Source of the DNA: Lachnospiraceae bacterium
Lineage (GTDB): Bacteria > Bacillota > Clostridia > Lachnospirales > Lachnospiraceae
DNA: 64,000 nt
Reading direction: 5' to 3'
Assembly: GCA_017453065.1 (NCBI GenBank)
Contig: JAFTKW010000004.1
Location: 170,177-234,176 of the forward strand
Shown: positions 29,368-37,988 of the stretch, one piece after another
How the letters are laid out: every line of letters starts with the position of its first letter
Position numbering within the stretch: the stretch's first letter is position 1
Notes under the pieces: model-generated
Told to the model about the DNA's origin: nothing
What the model saw: only the letters and a program-made list of their open reading frames with translations
Database searches by the model: none
Translations under genes and position numbers: made by a program

Positions 29368-31335
29368 ATGGCAATGAGACTTACAGGCCTTATGTCTGGT
29401 ATGGACACCGAGAGTATTATTCAGGAATTGGTATCTGTAAAGCAGACAAAGGTTGATACAGTTAAAAAGAAACAGACTAAGTTGCAATGGAAACAGGAAG
29501 CTTGGAAGGATTTAAACTCCAAGATTTATAAGCTTTATACATCAACACTGAGTGATATGCGCTTTACATCATCTTATTCAAAGCGTACGACAAAGGTGTC
29601 CAATCCCAATGCAGTCAGTGTTATTACTGGTGATAAGGCTATGAATAGCGTACAGTCCCTTAAGATTGATACGCTTGCAAAGACAGGTTATCTGACAGGT
29701 AAACAACTTGACGAAGATGGGAAATACAGTGCCAGCACAGTGTTGACAGATGCGACCGCAGATGGTGGCATGGGCCTTACAGCAGGCAGTAGCATTGCTG
29801 TTAAGGTGGGTGATTCTGTAACCCAGATTGAGATTACAGAAGGTATGACCATCAGTCAGTTTACTTCCAAACTTCAGAGCGCAGGCATTAATGCCTCTTT
29901 TGATGAGAAGAATCAGAGATTCTTTATCAGCAGTAAGGAATCTGGCAAGGCCAGCGATTTTGTGCTCACAGGACTCAATGAAAGTGGTGTGGATGCTTTG
30001 ATTAGCATGGGCATCGCGACTAAGAATGACTTGCAGGGCTTTGGTGGTGGCAGCACAACCGCACCTCAGGCCGTTTTGGATGCATCTGTTGATAGTCGTC
30101 TTCAGAATGTGCTCAGCGAAGTCAGCACTGTAAACAATCAGATTAACAGTGTAAGAAGTAAACTCGAAGGCTTTGGATTGACAGATCTTTCTGGCAAAAC
30201 TACAGCAGAGCTTAAGACTGCGATAGACGAGTTCAAGGGAACTGAAAAATATGAGGAATTGTCCGATACTCAGAAAGAAGAACTGGATAAACAGATAGAA
30301 AGTTTGGATGAATATCAGGCAAAGTTGGATGAACTTGCAGAGTACTACACTACAGATGCAGATGGCAAGACAGTAGCATCTGACAAACTGGTTGAGGAAG
30401 TGACAGATTCTGTCAATGCTGTTTATGAAAGCATGAGCAATATCTCCTCTTATGTGGCAGGACTGGACGACAGTGCTTTCGCAGGCTCATATCGTACAGC
30501 GGGTTCAGACGCGAAGATTTATCTTAACGGTGCTGAATTTACAAGTACCAGCAATACCTTTGAAGTAAACGGTCTTACCCTTACTGTGAATGCCACTACT
30601 GCTGAAAACGAAGAAATCACTATCACTACGGAAGATGATACCGACGGTATCTATGACATGATTAAGGGATTCCTTAAGCAGTACAATGAACTCATCAACG
30701 AGATGGACAAGCTCTACAACGCAGATTCAGCCAAGGGCTATGAGCCGTTGACTGAGGATGAGAAGAGTGAGATGTCTGATGATGCAGTCGAAAAATGGGA
30801 GAACAAGATTAAAGAATCCCTGCTCCGCGGTGATTCTACTATCAATACGGTGGGTTCGGCCCTAAAGGGAATCATGGCTGGAGCAATCACCATGTCAGAT
30901 GGTTCCAAGATGTTTTTGTCCGACTTTGGCATCAGCACACTCAGCTATTTTAATGCACCAGAAAATGAGAGAAATGCATATCACATTGATGGTGATTCAG
31001 ATGATACGAATACTTCTAACAATGCGGATAAATTGAAATCTATGATTTCTAGTGATCCGGAGAAGACCATCGAGTTCTTTACCACTTTTGCCCAAACTCT
31101 CTATGGCAAGCTTGGCGACCTGATGCAGCGCACAGACTACAGTAGTTCGTATACTGTATATAACGACAAGCAGATGCAGGAAGAGTATAACGACTACACA
31201 GTAGAAATCAAAGAACTGGAGCAGAAACTTACAGACTACGAGGATAAGTGGTATGCTAAGTTTGCGGCCATGGAAACAGCCATGTCCAAGATGCAGAACA
31301 ATGCAAATGCAGTAACCAGTCTGCTAGGAGGTTGA
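29368..31335 (+). CDS. fliD: Flagellar filament cap protein
   Basis: Cap protein (HAP2, 655 residues) that sits at the filament tip and guides flagellin folding. The N-terminus MRLTGLMSGMDTESIIQELV is diagnostic; a long coiled-coil insert lies around residues 240-330; the C-terminal FliD domain includes IKGFLKQYNELINEMDKLYN and ends in the helical YEDKWYAKFAAMETAMSKMQ. It precedes its export chaperone genes. GGTGGTATG upstream of the ATG gives a usable ribosome site. Confidence 0.94.
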   Translation: MAMRLTGLMSGMDTESIIQELVSVKQTKVDTVKKKQTKLQWKQEAWKDLNSKIYKLYTSTLSDMRFTSSYSKRTTKVSNPNAVSVITGDKAMNSVQSLKIDTLAKTGYLTGKQLDEDGKYSASTVLTDATADGGMGLTAGSSIAVKVGDSVTQIEITEGMTISQFTSKLQSAGINASFDEKNQRFFISSKESGKASDFVLTGLNESGVDALISMGIATKNDLQGFGGGSTTAPQAVLDASVDSRLQNVLSEVSTVNNQINSVRSKLEGFGLTDLSGKTTAELKTAIDEFKGTEKYEELSDTQKEELDKQIESLDEYQAKLDELAEYYTTDADGKTVASDKLVEEVTDSVNAVYESMSNISSYVAGLDDSAFAGSYRTAGSDAKIYLNGAEFTSTSNTFEVNGLTLTVNATTAENEEITITTEDDTDGIYDMIKGFLKQYNELINEMDKLYNADSAKGYEPLTEDEKSEMSDDAVEKWENKIKESLLRGDSTINTVGSALKGIMAGAITMSDGSKMFLSDFGISTLSYFNAPENERNAYHIDGDSDDTNTSNNADKLKSMISSDPEKTIEFFTTFAQTLYGKLGDLMQRTDYSSSYTVYNDKQMQEEYNDYTVEIKELEQKLTDYEDKWYAKFAAMETAMSKMQNNANAVTSLLGG

Positions 31336-31339
31336 TAAT

Positions 31340-31726
31340 ATGGCACTGCCAAATGCTTATGCACAATACAATACGAATAAGGCGTTGACAGCTTCTCCAG
31401 CAGAACTTACACTGATGCTATACGAAGGAGCAATCAAATTCTGTAACATCGCGATTCTTGGAGTAGAACAGAACGATGTAGAGAAAGCACATACGAACAT
31501 CGTCAAAGTACAAAAAATCATTGATTATTTCAGACAGACACTAGACATGAGTTATCCTGTGGCGCAGGACTTTGAGAGAGTGTATGTATATCTCGGACAG
31601 AGACTGATTCAGGCCAACATCAAAAAGGATAAGGAAATCCTAGAAGAAGTATGTGAGCATCTTCGCAGCATGAGAGATACTTGGAAAGAAGTTATGCGTC
31701 AGTGTAGGAGTAATGGAATATGTTAA
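31340..31726 (+). CDS. fliS: Flagellin export chaperone FliS
   Basis: Chaperone (128 residues) that caps the C-terminal helix of flagellin before export. Signature residues: NAYAQYNTNKALTASPAELTLMLYEGAIKF (read in two parts), and the DFERVYVYLGQRLIQAN segment. It starts four bases after fliD with GGAGG at the fliD end, and its last seven bases overlap the next gene, so the three are translationally coupled. Confidence 0.95.
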   Translation: MALPNAYAQYNTNKALTASPAELTLMLYEGAIKFCNIAILGVEQNDVEKAHTNIVKVQKIIDYFRQTLDMSYPVAQDFERVYVYLGQRLIQANIKKDKEILEEVCEHLRSMRDTWKEVMRQCRSNGIC

Positions 31727-32196
31727 ATCAGTATCTGACTATATTGATTGAAAGCCTTCAGAAGAAGAGCAAAGTGCTGGAGGACATCAGTGCTTACAAT
31801 GAAAGACAAAGCCAGCTTTTTAAATCTGGAGATGCGTCCTTGGAGACCTTTGACGGTCTGGTAGAAGAAAAGGGCAAGCTTATAGATGCGCTGGTAAAAC
31901 TGGATGAAGGCTTTGAAACTATCTATTCTAGAATTGCCGAGGAAGTGGCCTCGCACAAGGACTTGTATGCAGACCAAATCAGACAGCTTCAAGAACTGAT
32001 CAAAAAGGTAACCGACCAGAGTGTTACTGTTCAGGCACAAGAGGCGCGCAACAAGGAACTTGTAGAGAGTTATTTTCGCAAGCAAAAAGAGCAGCTGAAG
32101 TCTAAGAAACAGTCTTCCGCAGTAGCAATCAATTACTACAAGAACATGAGCAAGACAAGCGTGGTTGCTCCACAGTTTCTGGATAGCAAAAAATAA
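31720..32196 (+). CDS. Probable FliT/FlgN-like flagellar chaperone
   Basis: All-helical protein of 158 residues with charged coiled-coil repeats (LVEEKGKLIDALVKLDEGFE, then LYADQIRQLQELIKKV). Sequence similarity alone is weak. Size, helical make-up and the position overlapping the end of fliS match FliT-type chaperones, which bind the cap protein FliD. The polar C-terminal tail (SAVAINYYKNMSKTS) is similar in style to FlgN tails. The family call is therefore mostly from context; an alternative is a Lachnospiraceae-specific secretion chaperone. Confidence 0.65.
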   Translation: MLNQYLTILIESLQKKSKVLEDISAYNERQSQLFKSGDASLETFDGLVEEKGKLIDALVKLDEGFETIYSRIAEEVASHKDLYADQIRQLQELIKKVTDQSVTVQAQEARNKELVESYFRKQKEQLKSKKQSSAVAINYYKNMSKTSVVAPQFLDSKK

Positions 32197-32220
32197 TTTT
32201 ATTTTTTTCAAAAAAGGGGT

Positions 32221-32246
32221 TAAGTTTCTGAGAAACACTCCGATAT
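32221..32246 (+). promoter_or_regulatory. Sigma-28 promoter of the flagellin gene
   Basis: TAAG (32221-32224, one change from TAAA), 15 bases, CCGATAT (32240-32246). It would give a leader of about 170 bases before the flagellin start. Confidence 0.85.
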
Positions 32247-32296
32247 ATAAAGTAAGTAAAGCAAAACAAATTGCTTTCTGAACCTCTTATCAAGGT

Positions 32297-32413
32297 TTCG
32301 CACACCGGGATGGAGGATATCGGCAATGAAGGTTAAAAGAAGTGCGAACTTTTGATTAACATTGCCAAGGTAACTATTTTAGCCACAAGGATGTGGCATT
32401 AAATTCAAGGAGG
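32297..32413 (+). promoter_or_regulatory. Structured flagellin 5' leader with CsrA-type hairpin
   Basis: GCCACA-AGGA-TGTGGC (32382-32397) is a perfect 6-bp hairpin whose loop presents GGA; the bases ACAAGGATGT equal the core of the published CsrA consensus (RUACARGGAUGU). A second GGA site is the ribosome site AAGGAGG (32407-32413). Two sites, one upstream and one on the Shine-Dalgarno, is the layout described for hag in Bacillus subtilis. Three more GGA triplets lie at 32308-32317. Two further helices, TTCGCAC/GTGCGAA (32297-32303 with 32342-32348) and GGCAATG/CATTGCC (32322-32328 with 32360-32366), cross each other. Confidence 0.75.
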
Positions 32414-32421
32414 AATAAATT

Positions 32422-33231
32422 ATGGTAGTACAACACAACTTAAGAGCAATGAACTCTAACAGAATGCTTGGTTTAACCAACGCAACACAGTCCAAGTCCA
32501 CAGAGAAACTTTCTTCTGGTTACAAGATTAACCGTGCAGCAGACGATGCAGCTGGTCTTTCTATTTCCGAGAAGATGAGACGTCAGATCAGAGGTCTTAA
32601 TCAGGCTTCTTTGAACGCTCAGGAAGGTATCTCCATGGTACAGGCAGCAGAAGGTGCTCTCACAGAAGTACACGATATGCTTCAGCGTATGAGTGAACTT
32701 GCAGTTAAGGCTGAAACAGGTACACTTGCAACAGCAGACCGTACCTATATCAACCAGGAAATCACACAGCTTAAAGCTGAAATCGACAGAGTAGCAACTG
32801 ATACTACTTTCAACGAGAAAGTTCTTTTGGATGGTAATCTTGGTCAGGTTGATATCCATGTTGATACAGAAGCTGGCAAGTACATTTCCTTCTCAATCGG
32901 TTCCATGAAATGTGATGACTTGACAGTAGCTGGCGATACTACAACTGCTTCTAATGCAGGAACACTCAATGGACAGGTTAAGGTTGCTATCGAAAAGGTA
33001 TCTAATCAGAGATCTCTTCTCGGTGCTGTTCAGAACAGACTTGAGCATACAGTTAACAACCTTGATAACGTTGCTGAGAATACTCAGGCAGCTGAAAGCC
33101 AGATCCGTGATACAGATATGGCTACTGAGATGGTTAAGTACTCCAACAACAACATCCTTGCTCAGGCAGGACAGGCTATGTTGGCTCAGTCTAACCAGGC
33201 TAACCAGGGCGTATTGGCATTGCTCCAGTAA
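32422..33231 (+). CDS. Flagellin
   Basis: Filament subunit of 269 residues. The N-terminal D0/D1 region (VVQHNLRAMNSNRMLGL, then STEKLSSGYKINRAADDAAG) and C-terminal D0/D1 (NQRSLLGAVQNRLEHTVNNL, then ILAQAGQAMLAQSNQANQGV) are complete; the variable surface domain is very short. The segment LQRMSELAV keeps the Arg and the ELAV core of the innate-receptor (TLR5) contact region of classic flagellins. There is no Cys in the termini. Expression is from its own sigma-28 promoter and, by inference, under CsrA/FliW control. Codon use is strongly biased, fitting an abundant protein. Followed by a strong terminator and two glycosyltransferases likely to modify it. Confidence 0.97.
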   Translation: MVVQHNLRAMNSNRMLGLTNATQSKSTEKLSSGYKINRAADDAAGLSISEKMRRQIRGLNQASLNAQEGISMVQAAEGALTEVHDMLQRMSELAVKAETGTLATADRTYINQEITQLKAEIDRVATDTTFNEKVLLDGNLGQVDIHVDTEAGKYISFSIGSMKCDDLTVAGDTTTASNAGTLNGQVKVAIEKVSNQRSLLGAVQNRLEHTVNNLDNVAENTQAAESQIRDTDMATEMVKYSNNNILAQAGQAMLAQSNQANQGVLALLQ

Positions 33232-33256
33232 GCAATTCCAGATGAAACTACCGAAA

Positions 33257-33285
33257 GGGGCTGACGTAGGTCAGCCTCTTTTTTT
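33257..33285 (+). terminator. Rho-independent terminator after flagellin
   Basis: GGCTGAC-GTAG-GTCAGCC with flanking G/C pairing, then TTTTTTT. The next gene has no obvious promoter, so it probably depends on partial read-through. Confidence 0.92.
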
Positions 33286-33313
33286 GAAAGGAAAGATAGG
33301 GGAGGTACAGATT

Positions 33314-34834
33314 TTGCTAGTAGATTTTTTAGAACCAGTTTATGAGGATGCCAAGGCAATTAACACCCTAAAGTATGTAGTGGATCTGATAAGAGTCAAT
33401 GATTTGGTACATTCGATGCCAATACTGAGAGAAATTTATCCTAAATTGTGCGATATGTGTAAAAGATATGCCCAATTGAATCAGGCGTCGGCATCCGCTC
33501 TTTGGGAACAATTGATGAGATTAAATCAAACACAGACAGACACAATCTATCTGGCAGATTTGATAGAGAGTCATCTTCTGCCGTTGCTTGCCAAATATAT
33601 GACCACATGGGGACATATTGAGGAAGTAGATGAAGGGTTGTTTAAATTAGAAAGTACAGTGTCAGGATTTCTGACAGTTCAAGATATAGAGCGTAACCTA
33701 TACCTTCATAGTACGGTAGATCCTATGGAAGAGGCACGCAAAGTTGCAGAATATATATATGAACCAGAAAAACGCGAATTTGCATTATTGGGATGCGGAC
33801 TTGGATATTTGCCATATCAGTTATATAAATTATCTAGAGGCAGTATGATGATTTATGTATACGAAAGCAATCCAAAGATAATAGAATATGCCTATCAATT
33901 TGGTGTGCTTAGCTGGATTCCAGAGGACTGTATCACGGTGATTGACAGCCCTGATGTATTAGAGTTCTTAAATAAGGCAGATGAAGAGCATGTGGGGTTC
34001 TATATGCTTTTTTCGGAATTGGGAATGTTGCCAGATACAATTAAGCCTATTATGATAGAACTGTATCTCCAATACAATACGACTAAGGTGTTTGCGTTAG
34101 AAACAGCTATTAACTTTTGGAGAAATATAGAGAGTGATAGTCGTTCTATATCTGAATTTGATAGAAATCGCATTTCTGAGGAGGTGATTGTGGTAGCGGC
34201 AGGGCCCTCCTTGGACGACAATATTGATTTTTTGCGAGAAAACAAAGGGAAAAAGACTATTATAGCGGTAGGGACTGTGTTCCGAAAACTTATTAGCTTA
34301 GGCATAGAGCCGGACGCGGTAACGATATTAGACCCACAGGAAAGAATATATGCACAAATAGCAGGGCTAGAAGAACAACAGATTCCTTTGATATTTGCCA
34401 CCACGGCTTATTGGAAAATAGCTTCCAGATATCAAGGAGAGAAGTATATGGTGTTTCCTCTTGTTGATGAGTTGGCCCGTGCATGTACTAGAGAGCGTAA
34501 GGAAGAACTATGGAATGTCGGAGGCACAGTTACTACCTTGGCGATGCAGGTGGCTGTTTGGGGTGGTGCCAAAAAGATATTCTTTGTAGGAGTGGATTTG
34601 GCGTATCAGGAAGGCGGTGCTACACATGCATCGGGTACCATGGATTGTGCAAAATCTGATACGAAGGCAATGACGCCTATTGCAGGTGTGGGCGGAACAA
34701 CAGTATATGCGGATAGTCAGTTTTTGTCTTACAGAGAATGGATAGAAGAACGTATTAAATCAACTCCGGAAATACAATATGTAAATATGTCTAGAACAGG
34801 AGCGCGAATTGCTGGCACGAAGGAATTAGTATAA
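33314..34834 (+). CDS. Maf-type flagellin glycosyltransferase (motility-associated factor), copy 1
   Basis: Protein of about 506 residues with the Maf/DUF115 core: VIVVAAGPSLDDNIDFLREN, TIIAVGTVFRKLISLGIEPD, WNVGGTVTTLAMQVAVWGGA, and FVGVDLAYQEGGATHASGT. Known members transfer nonulosonic acids such as pseudaminic or legionaminic acid onto flagellin Ser/Thr. An open frame reaches back into the flagellin gene, but the real start is most likely TTG at 33314, seven bases after the strong GGGGAGGT ribosome site (33299-33306). The N-terminal 180 residues form the usual all-helical lead domain. Nonulosonic acid synthesis genes are not in this window. Confidence 0.88.
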   Translation: MLVDFLEPVYEDAKAINTLKYVVDLIRVNDLVHSMPILREIYPKLCDMCKRYAQLNQASASALWEQLMRLNQTQTDTIYLADLIESHLLPLLAKYMTTWGHIEEVDEGLFKLESTVSGFLTVQDIERNLYLHSTVDPMEEARKVAEYIYEPEKREFALLGCGLGYLPYQLYKLSRGSMMIYVYESNPKIIEYAYQFGVLSWIPEDCITVIDSPDVLEFLNKADEEHVGFYMLFSELGMLPDTIKPIMIELYLQYNTTKVFALETAINFWRNIESDSRSISEFDRNRISEEVIVVAAGPSLDDNIDFLRENKGKKTIIAVGTVFRKLISLGIEPDAVTILDPQERIYAQIAGLEEQQIPLIFATTAYWKIASRYQGEKYMVFPLVDELARACTRERKEELWNVGGTVTTLAMQVAVWGGAKKIFFVGVDLAYQEGGATHASGTMDCAKSDTKAMTPIAGVGGTTVYADSQFLSYREWIEERIKSTPEIQYVNMSRTGARIAGTKELV

Positions 34835-34882
34835 ATGTGTGTAATAACAGACCCGTACCCTGTTTAGTGGATAGGAGCGATT

Positions 34883-36367
34883 ATGGAAACGAGAGATTTG
34901 ATTTCACTAGCACAAAATATAATACACAAGGTACATATTCAAAATTATCACGGGGCAAATCTACTGTTTCGTAGCCTCTTGGCAGAATTGGGAAGTTGTT
35001 ATCAGGAAGAAGTGGCAAATAATCCGGAATTGTCTGAAGTGATGAGTATGCTTCTGCAGGCACTTGAGAACATGGATTTTGTTCTGGTGGCAGACTTACT
35101 TGAGGATGGATTGATACCTTATCTGCAGGCACTGCTACAGATAGATGAAGCAGTGGTGCAGGGTAGATACTGCCTGGAGATGGGCTCTAAGGGATACTAT
35201 ACATTGAAGGCAATGGATGTTGGTGTCTATCTTCATTCCAACACCAATCCTGTAATAGAGGCTAGAGAACTGATAGAGGAATGCTATGATCCTGGATATG
35301 AGGAATATGTGGTATGGGGCTTAGGCCTGGGATACCATGTGGACCAGCTGTGGCAGATTTCGAGGAAATCTATCAAAATCAAAGTATTCGAAGAAGATGA
35401 ACAGGTGATTCGGATTGCAAAACAAATCGGGATTCTAAAGGATATTCCGGAAACGAACTTGCAGCTAATTTGCGATGTGGATGGGCGAGGGTTTGCATCT
35501 GAACTAGCACAAGGGAATAAAGGGATACTAATGCATTTGGCTTCTATTAGAAAATGCGTAAATAAGGATTTGAAAGATGCTTTGCAGCGCTTTTTTACTA
35601 GTTGGAATAGTGGGGTACATTTTAAAACCGAACTGGCAGTAAATTTTAGGAAAAACCAGAACCATTGTCAGCACGTTGTGGACCAGATAGAGAGTCAGAT
35701 TCGCGGGAAGGAAGTAATTCTTGTGGCAGGTGGTCCTTCGGTGGATTCTAAATTGGAATATCTAAAAGAAATGCAGGGCAAAAAAATTATCTTCGCAGCA
35801 ACAACAATCCTAAGAAAACTATTGCAGGAGAATATTCATCCGGATTATGTGGTAGTGATGGATTCACAGACTAGAACCTATGGCCATATGGCCGGAATTG
35901 AAAATATAGCAATACCTTTGATTTGTGACTCGACGGCTTATTGGGAATTTGCTGCAAACAACTTGGGGGTAAATTACATTGCATATCAAAAAGGGTACGA
36001 AGCATCAGAGCAAAAGGCCAGTGAGGGAAATTGCAGAACCTATGATACAGGTGGTTCGGTTACTACGCTTATGCTAGACATAGTGCTTCAGCTTGGAGCA
36101 AAGGAGGTTGCTTTTATAGGAGCTGATTTTGCTTATCCCGGTGGTGTCACCCACGCTAAGAATACAATGGATAGAAAAGTTCAGAGCACAGATAAATTGG
36201 AACAGGTGGAATCTGTATCAGGGGACATGGTGTACACAGACGGGCTAATGAGTGGATATCGCCAGTGGATTGAGCGCAAGATAGAAGAATATCCAAAGGT
36301 GACCTTTTTGAATATGTCCGATTGTGGGGCGAAGATAAAAGGAACCAAGTGGGTAGGCCTCTCATAG
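34883..36367 (+). CDS. Maf-type flagellin glycosyltransferase, copy 2
   Basis: A second Maf-family protein, 494 residues, colinear with the first: VILVAGGPSVDSKLEYLKEM, IIFAATTILRKLLQENIHPD, YDTGGSVTTLMLDIVLQLGA, FIGADFAYPGGVTHAKNTMD. The two have clearly diverged over their length, so they may differ in sugar or site. It lies 48 bases after copy 1 and starts at the ATG following AGGAG. In organisms with several Maf genes, not all are needed for motility; functional split here is unknown. Confidence 0.88.
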   Translation: METRDLISLAQNIIHKVHIQNYHGANLLFRSLLAELGSCYQEEVANNPELSEVMSMLLQALENMDFVLVADLLEDGLIPYLQALLQIDEAVVQGRYCLEMGSKGYYTLKAMDVGVYLHSNTNPVIEARELIEECYDPGYEEYVVWGLGLGYHVDQLWQISRKSIKIKVFEEDEQVIRIAKQIGILKDIPETNLQLICDVDGRGFASELAQGNKGILMHLASIRKCVNKDLKDALQRFFTSWNSGVHFKTELAVNFRKNQNHCQHVVDQIESQIRGKEVILVAGGPSVDSKLEYLKEMQGKKIIFAATTILRKLLQENIHPDYVVVMDSQTRTYGHMAGIENIAIPLICDSTAYWEFAANNLGVNYIAYQKGYEASEQKASEGNCRTYDTGGSVTTLMLDIVLQLGAKEVAFIGADFAYPGGVTHAKNTMDRKVQSTDKLEQVESVSGDMVYTDGLMSGYRQWIERKIEEYPKVTFLNMSDCGAKIKGTKWVGLS

Positions 36368-36450
36368 GAAAAAACAGTAGAATAATCTGACAAAATAATG
36401 TAAAATAGCAGTATAGAAGTTGGGGTTACATTTCTTAGGAGGTATTGGAT

Positions 36451-37674
36451 ATGTTAGTAACGCTGATTCCCATGTTTGATGAGAATATGGTTGTAAAAGC
36501 CTACTCTATTTTTACGCAGAAAAAGAACAACTTTTTAAACCCAATGATGCTTGGAACCGGCCGCAATGATGGCATTACTCAAGTTGCTGGGTTGGAACTG
36601 CTTGAGCTGATGGGCATTGAGACCTTGGCTCAGGGCACAGAAGTATTCATTGATGTAAACAATATTTCTATCTTTGCAGATTTGGCAGAGCAGTGTCATG
36701 CTCCGCATGAGCGTCTGGTACTTCTCATGGACAACTCTGTAAAGCCAGATGAAATGTATGTAAAGCGCTTGAAAGAGCTGAAGGCTCAGGGATATAAACT
36801 TGCGATTCGCAAACTTGGCGTGGCAGAGTTTGAACCATACAGGGAGATTCTTTCTCTGATGGATTATGTAATTTTGAATCACAAAAAGTTTGATATCACC
36901 AAAGCCAAGATTTACTTTGAAAAGGTTTATCCAAATGTATCTCTGATTGCCTGCAATGTAAACGATGCAGAGATTATGGAGACTCTGAAGGCTGACGGTG
37001 GATACAAGCTTTACGAAGGAGACTTCTATCGTGTACCAATGACCAAGGGTACACACGAGGTAGCTCCATTGAAAGCCAATTACATTGAACTGCTTAACAT
37101 CGTAAATGACGAAGAGTTTGAACTTACAGCGGCTGCAGATATCATTGGAAGAGATACAGCGCTCATTATCGATTTGCTCAAGATAGTAAATCGTATGTCT
37201 AGAAATGGTGAGATTACTTCTATTAGACATGCGGCAGCTATGCTTGGTCAGAAGGAACTTCACAAATGGATTAATACTGCAGTGGTTGCAAGACTCTATG
37301 CAGACAAACCAAGTGAAGTAACAAGACTTTCTCTGATTCGTGCGAAATTTGCGGAGAACCTTGCTCCGATTTTTGAACTGGCAGGTAGATCTCAGGAGGT
37401 ATTCCTGATGGGGCTGTTCTCTGTATTGGATGTCATTTTAGAGAAGCCTATGGAAGAAGCACTGGAAGTAGTTCAAGTGTCCAAAGAAGTTCGCAAGGCA
37501 CTTCTTAATAATGAAGGAGTGTTTGCGGAAATCAAGAACTTTATGGCGGCTTATGAAAATGCAGACTGGCAGGAGATTGACAGACAGATGGTGCTGAAAG
37601 AGGTAGATCACGATCCAGTTTACAAAGCATTTACAGATGCGCTAGTTTGGTACAGAGAGTTAGCAAGAGTTTAA
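36451..37674 (+). CDS. Degenerate EAL plus HDOD domain signalling protein (YuxH-like)
   Basis: Protein of 407 residues. The N-terminal part (about 1-205) has the shape of an EAL domain (LVTLIPMFDENMVVKAYSIF, IDVNNISIF, YKLAIRKLGVAEF, DYVILNHKKF) but the Glu-Ala-Leu and metal residues are not conserved, so it is unlikely to hydrolyse c-di-GMP. The C-terminal part (about 205-400) is an HDOD domain (LLKIVNRMSRNGEITSIRHA, LFSVLDVILEKPMEEALEVV). This fusion is the YuxH family, commonly linked to motility and chemotaxis regulation. A TTG at 36445 is too near AGGAGG (36437-36442); the ATG at 36451 is chosen. It ends the motility block. Confidence 0.85.
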   Translation: MLVTLIPMFDENMVVKAYSIFTQKKNNFLNPMMLGTGRNDGITQVAGLELLELMGIETLAQGTEVFIDVNNISIFADLAEQCHAPHERLVLLMDNSVKPDEMYVKRLKELKAQGYKLAIRKLGVAEFEPYREILSLMDYVILNHKKFDITKAKIYFEKVYPNVSLIACNVNDAEIMETLKADGGYKLYEGDFYRVPMTKGTHEVAPLKANYIELLNIVNDEEFELTAAADIIGRDTALIIDLLKIVNRMSRNGEITSIRHAAAMLGQKELHKWINTAVVARLYADKPSEVTRLSLIRAKFAENLAPIFELAGRSQEVFLMGLFSVLDVILEKPMEEALEVVQVSKEVRKALLNNEGVFAEIKNFMAAYENADWQEIDRQMVLKEVDHDPVYKAFTDALVWYRELARV

Positions 37675-37702
37675 ATAAAGACTATATATCAGTAATGTAC
37701 AG

Positions 37703-37732
37703 GGACCGATTCTTTCGAATCGGTCCTTTTTT
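37703..37732 (+). terminator. Rho-independent terminator
   Basis: Perfect 9-bp stem GGACCGATT / AATCGGTCC, loop CTTTCG, then TTTTTT. Confidence 0.93.
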
Positions 37733-37753
37733 GTGATGGCGACGAGGCAAGCG
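37729..37753 (+). repeat. Terminator-associated 25-bp repeat, copy 1
   Basis: TTTT plus GTGATGGCGACGAGGCAAG plus CG, starting inside the T-run of the terminator. It is followed by GGCG/CGCC pairing and by the tandem repeats below. The 314-bp gap 37675-37988 otherwise holds only AT-rich sequence up to the ribosome site of the next gene. Confidence 0.8.
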
Positions 37754-37760
37754 CCAGAAG

Positions 37761-37808
37761 ACAAAAGCACAGACTTGTGCTTGCACAAAAGCACGGACTT
37801 GTGCTCGT
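37761..37808 (+). repeat. Two tandem 24-bp imperfect direct repeats, each a small hairpin
   Basis: Units at 37761-37784 and 37785-37808, both beginning ACAAAAGCAC and containing GACTTGTGCT; each can fold AGCAC...GTGCT. Only two units, no spacer pattern, so not a CRISPR. Confidence 0.75.
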
Positions 37809-37988
37809 GCGAAAAAACGAACATATAAAAACGTTATTATACTTTTATGCATACGAAAAATACCGAAAACTAGGGAAAAAGGACTATAAAATTCTTTGAA
37901 ATTCTAAGATTGTATACTTGCATTTCTGTTCGGAATATCGTAAACTGAGTTCGAGGTTAAGTTTTATAAGAAAAAAGGAGGAAAAGGA

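Noticed and set aside
32954-33313. Extension of the first Maf gene back into the flagellin coding region
   Set aside because: The extension overlaps flagellin in another frame; a strong ribosome site GGGGAGGT precedes TTG at 33314.
37761-37808. Possible CRISPR
   Set aside because: Only two directly abutting units, no spacers and no cas genes in the window.
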